A DNA stretch of 64,000 nucleotides from Bacteroidia bacterium (lineage in GTDB: Bacteria > Bacteroidota > Bacteroidia > NS11-12g > UBA9320): contig JAGYJG010000001.1 in NCBI GenBank assembly GCA_018402155.1, positions 880,198 through 944,197 of the forward strand. Reading direction: 5' to 3'. This document shows positions 41,087 to 48,784 of this stretch, one piece after another. A model generated the notes under the pieces. The model worked only from the letters and a program-made list of their open reading frames with translations. It was not told the origin of the DNA and made no database searches. The position numbers and the translations under genes were made by a program. How positions within the stretch are numbered: position 1 is the stretch's first letter; each line of letters starts with the position of its first letter.

Positions 41087-44000
41087 ATGGTATTAAAAAA
41101 AATAACGCTCCTACTACTATTCAGTGCACTAGCCGCAATTGCTGTTGGTCAGCCACGTTCTTTTTCCCGAAAATCAGATATATTTATACAAGAATATACC
41201 AATTACATAGCCACCCAAGGAACCAAAGAAGGAGGGGAAATAATGAAGCTATTCACTCAAAAATGGGATTCAGCTAAGTTTGTAGAACCTGAGCAGCGCA
41301 ACATCATAAATGTGGCCAATGCAATGCTTCAGAACGATTTGAAAATTCCTGATTTTGTCTTATTTACAGAAACTATGCTCTATGCCAAAGACTCTGTAGA
41401 CGAAGCCAAATATATCAACTGGTCTAAAGCGCTAATGCCTGCTATACAATCTGGTACAAAAACATTTCTTACGCTAATGACTGCTTCAAGAAACCTGTTT
41501 AAAGACAACACCATATACACCTCTACTTCCAAAAATTGGTATGCTAGTAGTGATAATTATCGTTTTCGTTTTGATAACAATAGGGTACAAATTGAATTCA
41601 AAGACATAGACCTTACTTGCCAAGCGCTGGTAGATAAAATAACAATCTATAGCACCAATGGGAGCTATTATTTAGATACTGATAAGTGGGAAGGCAATAA
41701 AGGGGTGGTTACTTGGGAACGCGTGGGTTTCAGTAAAGAAAACATATACGCAGAAATAGAAGGCAGCTATGAAGTACGTTTTGCCCAAGCAGAAATAGCG
41801 GTAGACACTGTATTGTTTCATAACGATGATTTTTTAGGAAAATCTCTTTATGGCAGTTTTAGAGACCGTGCATCGAGTGCGGGTAACATAGAAAAAGCCA
41901 GTTTAGAAAGTTCTCAATTTCCTCAATTCACCTCATTTACCTCCAATCTTACACTTGGTTCATACCTAGACGGTACTGTGAGTTTTAAAGGAGGATATGC
42001 CATGAAAGGAGCAGAAATAATAGCCAATGGTTCTGCTATTAACCCTTCTAAAGTTACCATCAGCTATAAGGATAAAAAAAGAATAGAAGCAAAATCAAAC
42101 TATTTTAGCTTGAAAGAAGGTAGAATAAATGCATTGGCCTGTGAGCTCACCATTTTTACAGACAGTGGTACTATTTTTCACCCTAAAATACGTTTTAACC
42201 TTAATTTAGATAATAAACTTTTGCTATTAACACGAGGCAAAGAAGGGCTAGAGCAAGCACCATTTTTTAATAGTGATCAACAAGTAGAGATTTTTGTAGA
42301 CCAAGTCTTGTGGAACCTAGATTTACCACAGATAGAGTTTGATATGGTAGGGAGTGATAGTAAAGCATTTATAGAATCCAAAGATTTTTATAAAGAAATA
42401 CGATACGAAAAAATACCGCGAGGCATGCTCAAGTATCATCCATTAAGTAAAATGAGAGACTATGTAATCCAACACAGGAAGCGAGAATTTACATTTACAG
42501 AGTACGCTGAGTGGATGGGTAGCAAGCAAATGTATTTGAAGCCCCAAATAGTAGAATTAGCCGACTATGGTTACATATTTTTTAACCCTGCTACAGATAC
42601 GATAAGGGTAAGGACAAAACTTGACCATGCGGTACTCTCGCACATGAAGCTAGCAGACTATGATGTCATTCGATTTTCTTCTCAAATTTCTGGAAGGTCC
42701 AATGCCTTCTTAAACCTCATAAACAATACCTTCGTTTTGGAGGGTGTGCGCGCGTTCAGATTTAGCGATAGCCAAGGAGTGTATGCATTTCCGCACGAGC
42801 AAATGGTCATTTTGAAAAACAAACGCAGAATGTCATTTGGTGGAAAGGTTACAGCGGGCAAGTTTGATTTTTATGCAAAAGAATTTGAGTTTGATTATTT
42901 CAACTTTGAAATAACGAGTGATCAGATTGATAAAATGGTGATATTTACCGAAGATATGAGCGGAAAACCGGGATTGGTAGCTGTAAAATCTGTACTTCGA
43001 GATATTAATGGGACTTTAGAAATAGATAAATCAACCAATAAGTCTGGCCTTGGTGATTTCCCTGAATTTCCCAGATTTACTAGCAAAAAAGGAGCCATAA
43101 TAGCGTATGATAAAAAGGAAATACACAATGGTGCTTATGTAAAAGACAAATTTAGATTCGAGGTAGACCCTTTTGTAATAGAAAATATGGATAATTTCAC
43201 CACACATGAGCTCAGTTTTCCGGGTTTGTTTGTGTCGGCTGGTATTATTCCAGATTTTAGATACGAGGCCAAAATTATGGATGACTACTCCCTAGGATTT
43301 GAGAAACCAACTACTACCTATCCTATGTATGGCAATAAAGGAACAGGAGAAATAGCCATAAAACTCAGTGAAGAAGGCTTTACAGCGCGAGGAAATATCG
43401 TGTACCAAGGAGCGGTTGTAGTATCTCAAGATATAGTAATGACACCAGAATACACTACTGCTACAGCAGAAACCTATAGTGTAAAAGAGACTAGTAAATA
43501 CCCAAATATACTAGCAAATGATGTAATGACTAGATGGCTGCCAAATAAAGATTCTATGCTCATAAATACCAATGGTCATACTGTAAATGTACTCCGAGAC
43601 AACCAGGAATTTAGTGGTAATCTAGCACAAACAAGCGAGCAAATTTCTGGCAATGGAGTACTCACGTGGGATAATGCCACATTAACTTCAAAGGATATGA
43701 AATATAAGCCAAACGGAGTGAAAGCTGAGATTTCTGCTATAGAAATAGGTGCAATAACAGCCGATAAAATTGCTTTTTCTTCGTCAAATATGAACTCAGA
43801 TATAGATTTCACTTCGCGGATTGGCGAATTTAAACAGAACAAAAAAGGCCAATTGACCCAGTTTCCTTACAACGCGTATGCCAGCTCTATGGATGAATAC
43901 AAATGGGATATGAATGCCCAAACAATGGAACTGAATAAGAGCCCTATGCTCGCCAAAGAAAAATCCTACTTCGTAAGTACCAAAAACGAACAACAGGGAC

Positions 44001-45475
44001 TACGCTTTGAAAGTACCAAAGCTCTATTTGATATGAAAATAGGGATATTATATGCCCAAAATGTGCCTTTTATAGATGTAGCAGATAGTAGAGCTTTTCC
44101 TTATGATGGTAAAGTAGAAGTGCACAAAGATGCAGAAATGCAGCCCTTGGAAAATAGCAAACTCTTGGCCAATAGAAGCGATAAGTACCATGAACTATAC
44201 GAGGCTACCCTGCGCATAGGCGGAAGATATGCCCTAGGTGGTAAAGGATTGTATACCTACAAAGACAAATATAACACTGGACAAGTAGTGAAGTTTAATA
44301 CTATACGTGTGAAAGGTAAAGGAGATACGACACTACTTATCACCGGATCTGTAACAGATAGCGCCTCCTTTGCTATAAGTCCTAAAATAGGCTATAAAGG
44401 TGTAACAGAGATGAAGAGTCACCAAGAAGATTTGACTTTTAACGGATATGTAAAACCACTTCATAGCTTAGAGGAGTATCCGAGTGCTTGGTTTAGGTAC
44501 AGTGCACAGCCTGATCCACAAAACGTAATTATTCCTGCTAAGTCGATATTGAATGAAGACCGACGTAAAATGTATGCAGCTGTAAGTGTGGCCAATGATA
44601 GTACGCACATATACCCAAGTTTGTTTAATTTTAAGCGTAGCTACGCAGACATGGAACTCACTAGCGATACCGGTGTTTTCTTTTATGATGAGACCAATAC
44701 CACGTTTTATGTAGGTGATAGTACCAAACTACTTGAAAATGGCCTACGTGGTAGTTATCTTTCTTTCAATGACGTGACCAAGGAAGTATACAGCGAAGGC
44801 AAAATAGAATTTGGGCTGCAGAATGACGAAAATTTTTATGGCCTAATGGCAGGTACTATTCGTAAACTGCCTTCAGACTCTAGCTTTATTATCAATAGTA
44901 TATTGGCACTAGACGTAACCCTACCACTAGAATGCTACGATAGAATGGCAGCGGTAATGATAGAAAACGGAGATGGTAACCCACTAGCAGAAAACAATAC
45001 AGAGCGCGTAAAAAATGCGATGGCCGAGTACCTAGATAACAAAAAACTAAAAAAAGCTTTAGAGGATGTAGAGTCTACGGGTGAGCTAAAACCAAATGAC
45101 GAATTGAATAAAAATATGTTTTTCAGTCAAGTAAACATTCACTACTCCCCTATCAAAAAGCAATTTTTAAGTTTTGACCCTATACATGTAGCCACAATAA
45201 ATGGTAAGCAGATAAACCGACAAGTAGACTCCCGAGTGGCTATAACCAAGCGACGAAGCTCTACGCGTTACACCATTTATCTGGAGGTGAGTAAGTATGA
45301 TTGGTTTTACCTAGACTACTACATGGGCAGTGTCACTGTGGCAAGTACAGATAAAGAATTTAATGATCTCATTAAAGAGAAAGGACCAAAATTAAACAAA
45401 GGTAAATTCAGAATACGCTCTGCTAGTCCTCGCACGGTGGCCAATTTTTTAAGTAAGCTATCTCCTGAAGGTTAA
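41087..45475 (+). CDS. Large exported protein of unknown function
   Basis: A 1462-residue protein that I do not recognise. It begins with a clear signal peptide (LLLLFSALAAIAVGQ). The remainder is predicted to be mostly beta strands with many aromatic and charged alternations. Several segments have a recurring form in which a structural strand is followed by G-K/R-Y or G-x-F, for example GGKVTAGKFDFYAKEFEF and GGRYALGGKGLYTYKDKY. No cysteine-rich, enzymatic or T9SS tail motif is seen. It probably lies in the periplasm or at the outer membrane. The ATG at 41087 is chosen because the signal peptide starts there; the open frame extends into prmA. Large single-copy proteins of this kind occur in related Bacteroidota. 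Confidence 0.8.
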   Translation: MVLKKITLLLLFSALAAIAVGQPRSFSRKSDIFIQEYTNYIATQGTKEGGEIMKLFTQKWDSAKFVEPEQRNIINVANAMLQNDLKIPDFVLFTETMLYAKDSVDEAKYINWSKALMPAIQSGTKTFLTLMTASRNLFKDNTIYTSTSKNWYASSDNYRFRFDNNRVQIEFKDIDLTCQALVDKITIYSTNGSYYLDTDKWEGNKGVVTWERVGFSKENIYAEIEGSYEVRFAQAEIAVDTVLFHNDDFLGKSLYGSFRDRASSAGNIEKASLESSQFPQFTSFTSNLTLGSYLDGTVSFKGGYAMKGAEIIANGSAINPSKVTISYKDKKRIEAKSNYFSLKEGRINALACELTIFTDSGTIFHPKIRFNLNLDNKLLLLTRGKEGLEQAPFFNSDQQVEIFVDQVLWNLDLPQIEFDMVGSDSKAFIESKDFYKEIRYEKIPRGMLKYHPLSKMRDYVIQHRKREFTFTEYAEWMGSKQMYLKPQIVELADYGYIFFNPATDTIRVRTKLDHAVLSHMKLADYDVIRFSSQISGRSNAFLNLINNTFVLEGVRAFRFSDSQGVYAFPHEQMVILKNKRRMSFGGKVTAGKFDFYAKEFEFDYFNFEITSDQIDKMVIFTEDMSGKPGLVAVKSVLRDINGTLEIDKSTNKSGLGDFPEFPRFTSKKGAIIAYDKKEIHNGAYVKDKFRFEVDPFVIENMDNFTTHELSFPGLFVSAGIIPDFRYEAKIMDDYSLGFEKPTTTYPMYGNKGTGEIAIKLSEEGFTARGNIVYQGAVVVSQDIVMTPEYTTATAETYSVKETSKYPNILANDVMTRWLPNKDSMLINTNGHTVNVLRDNQEFSGNLAQTSEQISGNGVLTWDNATLTSKDMKYKPNGVKAEISAIEIGAITADKIAFSSSNMNSDIDFTSRIGEFKQNKKGQLTQFPYNAYASSMDEYKWDMNAQTMELNKSPMLAKEKSYFVSTKNEQQGLRFESTKALFDMKIGILYAQNVPFIDVADSRAFPYDGKVEVHKDAEMQPLENSKLLANRSDKYHELYEATLRIGGRYALGGKGLYTYKDKYNTGQVVKFNTIRVKGKGDTTLLITGSVTDSASFAISPKIGYKGVTEMKSHQEDLTFNGYVKPLHSLEEYPSAWFRYSAQPDPQNVIIPAKSILNEDRRKMYAAVSVANDSTHIYPSLFNFKRSYADMELTSDTGVFFYDETNTTFYVGDSTKLLENGLRGSYLSFNDVTKEVYSEGKIEFGLQNDENFYGLMAGTIRKLPSDSSFIINSILALDVTLPLECYDRMAAVMIENGDGNPLAENNTERVKNAMAEYLDNKKLKKALEDVESTGELKPNDELNKNMFFSQVNIHYSPIKKQFLSFDPIHVATINGKQINRQVDSRVAITKRRSSTRYTIYLEVSKYDWFYLDYYMGSVTVASTDKEFNDLIKEKGPKLNKGKFRIRSASPRTVANFLSKLSPEG

Positions 45476-45825
45476 CTACATGTAACCAAATATGGAAATA
45501 TTACGCAGTAAAAACGTAGCATAAATCTTTGCAGAAATCTATCGTTATCTAACAAATAAACGATTAATTGAGCGTATCAATAAGATAACTAGTGTGAATT
45601 GGTATGAAGATATGTAACCTTTACTGCAACGGAAAAAAGCTGCTTTAAAGATAAGATCAATAAGTTGACAGCAATCTCAGTTTTAGTGCTAAAAAAAAAG
45701 ATGTGAATTATCGAAGGAGGCAAGATGGTTTTATAAACTTGTAATTATATCATTAAAATAACTTGACAAGATTTAAACAATATTATCGTAAAATTGAACT
45801 TAAGTAAACGCTTAATCCAAATAAA
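45476..45825. other. Non-coding gap before apt
   Basis: A 350-base AT-rich spacer without an open frame or TAnnTTTG box. No RNA fold was identified. Confidence 0.5.
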
Positions 45826-46356
45826 TTGAATTTATCTGATAAAATAAAAAACACAGTACGTAATGTGCCTGATTTTCCGAAGCTTGGAATCAACTTTAAG
45901 GATATTTCACCCGTAGTAGAGAGTCCTTTGTTATCCAAAGAGATAATACAAGAGTTTTCCTCGCAATTGACCGGCAAACATATTGATGCTATTGTAGGTG
46001 TGGAAAGCCGAGGATTCATTTATGGAATGCCACTAGCATTAGAAATGAATGTTCCCTTTGTACTGGTACGTAAAGCAGGAAAACTACCTTTTGAGACCGT
46101 ACAGTATTCTTATGATTTGGAATATGGAAGTGCTGTCGTAGAAATGCATATAGATTCTATAAAAACGGACTGGAATGTGTTCATTCACGATGATTTACTA
46201 GCTACTGGTGGAACGGCGATTGCTGCTGCAGAGTTAGTCAAAAAACAAAGTGGAAATATAATTGGATTTGGCTTTTTGATAGAACTCAGTTTCTTAAAAG
46301 GTAGAGAAAAACTGACCAAATATTCCGAGAATATTATTAATTTGGCCACCTATTAA
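45826..46356 (+). CDS. apt: Adenine phosphoribosyltransferase
   Basis: Apt salvages adenine with PRPP to AMP. The 176-residue product has the family start VRNVPDFPKLGINFKDISPV, the VGVESRGFIYGMPLA loop and the PRPP-binding motif FIHDDLLATGGTA. The start must be TTG at 45826: an in-frame stop lies 19 bases upstream (45805-45807) and no ATG occurs before the conserved residues. It is a single gene. Confidence 0.93.
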   Translation: MNLSDKIKNTVRNVPDFPKLGINFKDISPVVESPLLSKEIIQEFSSQLTGKHIDAIVGVESRGFIYGMPLALEMNVPFVLVRKAGKLPFETVQYSYDLEYGSAVVEMHIDSIKTDWNVFIHDDLLATGGTAIAAAELVKKQSGNIIGFGFLIELSFLKGREKLTKYSENIINLATY

Positions 46357-46502
46357 GTACAACACGCCACTGTATTAGTATTTATTCAAATTTAGTTATG
46401 GCTATTTTTAGTTGATTTATTTTATGTTGAATATTTTTTAGTACTCCGCAAAAACAGGATAGTTTTCCATTGTCCGTAAACCCGTATTTTACCTTTTTTT
46501 AT

Positions 46503-46535
46503 TTTGTTTTAGATTAGAATTAAAAAATATTTTTG
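46503..46535 (+). promoter_or_regulatory. Promoter of the secreted endonuclease gene
   Basis: TTTG at 46503-46506, then 21 bases, then TATTTTTG at 46528-46535, matching the Bacteroidota consensus spacing. The GTG start codon at 46540 follows after four bases, so the message is probably leaderless. Confidence 0.6.
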
Positions 46536-46539
46536 CATC

Positions 46540-47634
46540 GTGAAGTTCAACCTTTTATTTTTACTTTTTATTTCAAATTTACTTTCTGCACAAGAAAGTA
46601 CCTACTATAGCTCTGCCCATAACAAGTCAGGCGAATTATTGAAATATGAACTGAATCAAATAATTAAAAATCATACAGAATTTACTTACACAGCATCATC
46701 AACAGATGTATGGGATATTCTGAAAGACACAGATAAGGACACTGCCAATTCAGATAACGTTATCTTATTATATTCACAAAGGAGTGTAAATGCTGCCCAA
46801 GAATATAATGGCGGCTCGGGCTGGAGTAGAGAACACGTTTGGGCAAGCTCCAGAGGAGAATTTGGAACAAGTAAGGGTGCTGGTACAGATGTTCATCATT
46901 TAAGACCCTGCGATATAAGCGTTAACTCTACAAGAAACAATAGGAATTTTGACACTTGCATTACCTGTGTAGATGTAATAGATGACGGCTTTACTACAGG
47001 GTCTAAATTTGATGCTAATTTATGGACATTTGAGCCACCGGATGCAGTCAAAGGAGATGTAGCACGAATGCTATTTTATATGGCTGTCAGATATGAAGGA
47101 GAAGGTTCGGAGCCTGATTTAGAGTTGACAACTACATGGCTCACCAAAAATGACAAAAGTCCCTTACAAGCAAATTTAAGCACTCTTTTACATTGGAATA
47201 GGATTGATCCAGTTAGCAAATGGGAAAGAAACAGAAATAACATCATCGATAGCCTGTATCAACACAACCGGAATCCATTTATCGATTATCCTGAATTGGC
47301 TGAGTATTTATGGGGTGACAGCATTGGCTCAACCTGGATGCCGACAGCGGCAGATACTACTATTAGTGCTAGTTTAGCTAAGTACCCTACTCTTGAGTTT
47401 AAAATTTATCCCAATCCTACTACAAGTAAAATCCGTATTGAGGCAACAACTAAAATAATACGAGAAAAAATTACAATACACACTAGTACAGGACTAGAAG
47501 TGTTGTCTGATGTAATTGAAAGAGAAGATACAGAAATAAGTCTAGAAGGGCTGCCAGATGGAATGTATTTCATTGGTATAGGAAATGAAATCAAACAGCA
47601 CTTTAGCATTTTAAAAACAGATACCTCTAAATAA
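46540..47634 (+). CDS. Secreted endonuclease I with T9SS sorting domain
   Basis: A 364-residue secreted nuclease. The signal peptide covers residues 1-17 (LLFLLFISNLLSAQ). The endonuclease I domain spans about 25-260 with the metal-binding block SREHVWASSRGEFG, the catalytic-type DVHHLRPCD and NRNPFIDYPELAEYLWG. The last ~75 residues are a type IX secretion sorting domain, starting FKIYPNPTTSKIRIE and ending in a short beta-rich tail. It should be delivered to the cell surface or medium to degrade nucleic acid. The GTG start fits the signal peptide and the promoter. Confidence 0.9.
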   Translation: MKFNLLFLLFISNLLSAQESTYYSSAHNKSGELLKYELNQIIKNHTEFTYTASSTDVWDILKDTDKDTANSDNVILLYSQRSVNAAQEYNGGSGWSREHVWASSRGEFGTSKGAGTDVHHLRPCDISVNSTRNNRNFDTCITCVDVIDDGFTTGSKFDANLWTFEPPDAVKGDVARMLFYMAVRYEGEGSEPDLELTTTWLTKNDKSPLQANLSTLLHWNRIDPVSKWERNRNNIIDSLYQHNRNPFIDYPELAEYLWGDSIGSTWMPTAADTTISASLAKYPTLEFKIYPNPTTSKIRIEATTKIIREKITIHTSTGLEVLSDVIEREDTEISLEGLPDGMYFIGIGNEIKQHFSILKTDTSK

Positions 47635-47691
47635 GGTCATTAATCACGATAATTTATAGTTACTAACTTCATTTTCTTTACTCTATCCTAC

Positions 47692-47948
47692 TTTTTACAA
47701 TTGTCAACAAATACATGTCTGCCGACAAGCAATGTGGGAAGCAGACTTTGAAGAGTCACCTCCAGCGGCGGATAAACTTTTGGATTGGTTGTAAAAATGC
47801 TATTTTTGAATATCCGATAATGGAATAAACGTACCCACTTCACCAATAATGCTTTTTACCTATATCAATGAACCAATTCAAAGTTGCGTAGATAGTAAAA
47901 ATAGACGCATGTTTTGTGGGGAGTTGCGTCTATACTAATGTTGGCATG
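47692..47948 (+). repeat. Repeat copy A, truncated small frame plus hairpin, ending at a G|TT box
   Basis: The first copy of a four-copy repeat. From 47692 it carries the partial 52-codon frame (NKYMSADKQCGKQTLK and RRINFWIGCKNAIFE). It then runs through a spacer to a perfect 9-bp hairpin, ATAGACGCA (47901-47909) with TGCGTCTAT (47925-47933), and ACTAAT followed by GTTGGCATG (47940-47948). Copy C at 52668 has the same right part with eight substitutions over about 240 bases. The 5' end of the small frame is missing here. Confidence 0.85.
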
Positions 47949-47962
47949 CATTTGAAAAATAA

Positions 47963-48370
47963 ATGAAACGACTAACAATCATTATTTCCATCTACCTATT
48001 TCTAGCTTCTGTTTCATATGGACAGAACCTTGACAAAAGCCTTTTGTATGGCACTTGGACAAAAAGCACAGGTGAACCAGGCAGAACCATACAAAGAAGT
48101 GATGGCTCAGAAGTGTCATTACTACCAGTCACGTATTCAATTACGAAACTAAATCTTAAGAGATTTGGAAGAGCAGTAGAGACGACAAAAGGTTTCCATG
48201 GAATGGTTCTCGATTCAAAATTTAAAGGAAAATGGAAACTCAATGGAGATACCCTTAGAGTTCAACTTGGGGATTTGGTCCAATTGTATCGTATTGACCA
48301 GTCTATTGAAGAAAGTATATTCTTGAAATCAATGAATTCAAACAAAATCATTTATGGGCGGGAAAACTAA
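47963..48370 (+). CDS. Small exported protein, lipocalin-like pattern
   Basis: A 135-residue protein with a signal peptide (IISIYLFLASVSYGQ). The mature part has the pattern LYGTWTKS followed by alternating beta strands and KGKWKLNGDTLRVQLG, like the small lipocalin-like or DUF4488-type secreted proteins of Bacteroidota. Function is unknown. It is the only gene between two 9-bp inverted boxes (GTTGGCATG before, CATGCCAAC after), so it looks like a single-gene cassette. Confidence 0.7.
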   Translation: MKRLTIIISIYLFLASVSYGQNLDKSLLYGTWTKSTGEPGRTIQRSDGSEVSLLPVTYSITKLNLKRFGRAVETTKGFHGMVLDSKFKGKWKLNGDTLRVQLGDLVQLYRIDQSIEESIFLKSMNSNKIIYGREN

Positions 48371-48376
48371 AAACGA

Positions 48377-48433
48377 CATGCCAACAAAACCTATACGCAA
48401 TGCCCTTCGGGACACTGCGCATAGCCAAACCGT
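48377..48433 (+). repeat. attC-like site after the first cassette
   Basis: CATGCCAAC (48377-48385) is the exact reverse complement of GTTGGCATG at 47940. It is followed by a 15-bp imperfect hairpin, 48391-48405 with 48410-48424, 12 of 15 paired, with a TTCG loop. It then reads CCAAACCGT (48425-48433). The layout is that of an integron attC, but the final GTT is GTA here. Confidence 0.6.
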
Positions 48434-48449
48434 AAACAGATAATATATT

Positions 48450-48698
48450 ATGAACAGACTATTGAAAATGATTTTTACAATTGTCAACAAATACATGTCT
48501 GCCGACAAGCAATGTGGGAAGCAGACTTTGAAGATTTTCCTCCAGCGGCGGATAAACTTTTGGATTGGTTGTAAAAATGCTATTTTTGAGACTTATAATG
48601 AGGAGTAGATGCCAAAGGTGCGGTAATATATAGTAGCGTACATAATGGAAATAAACTCAATAAGAGGAATGAGGTTCGTATATAAAGATGTTAGAACT
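48450..48698 (+). repeat. Repeat copy B with a 52-codon frame, ending at a G|TT box
   Basis: A full-length frame from ATG 48450 to TAG 48608 encodes 52 residues starting MNRLLKMIFTIVNKYMSADK. It matches copy D at 63711 from the ATG onward, and copies A and C internally. After the frame, the segment GTACATAATGGAAATAAAC is shared with D in modified form. It ends in GTTAGAACT at 48690-48698. A weaker hairpin is formed by AACTCA and TGAGGTT. Differences among copies are mostly amino-acid changing, so this may not be a selected protein. Confidence 0.75.
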
Positions 48699-48784
48699 AA
48701 TGCTGAAAAAAGATAAACGACACTCAACGATAATGAATAAAAATAGATTTACCTTACTAGCAGATTAGTCTAAAGCAAACAGGA

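Noticed and set aside
48450-48608. Small 52-codon gene in repeat B as a real protein
   Set aside because: Copies differ mainly by amino-acid-changing substitutions and two are truncated, so I kept it as a repeat rather than a gene.
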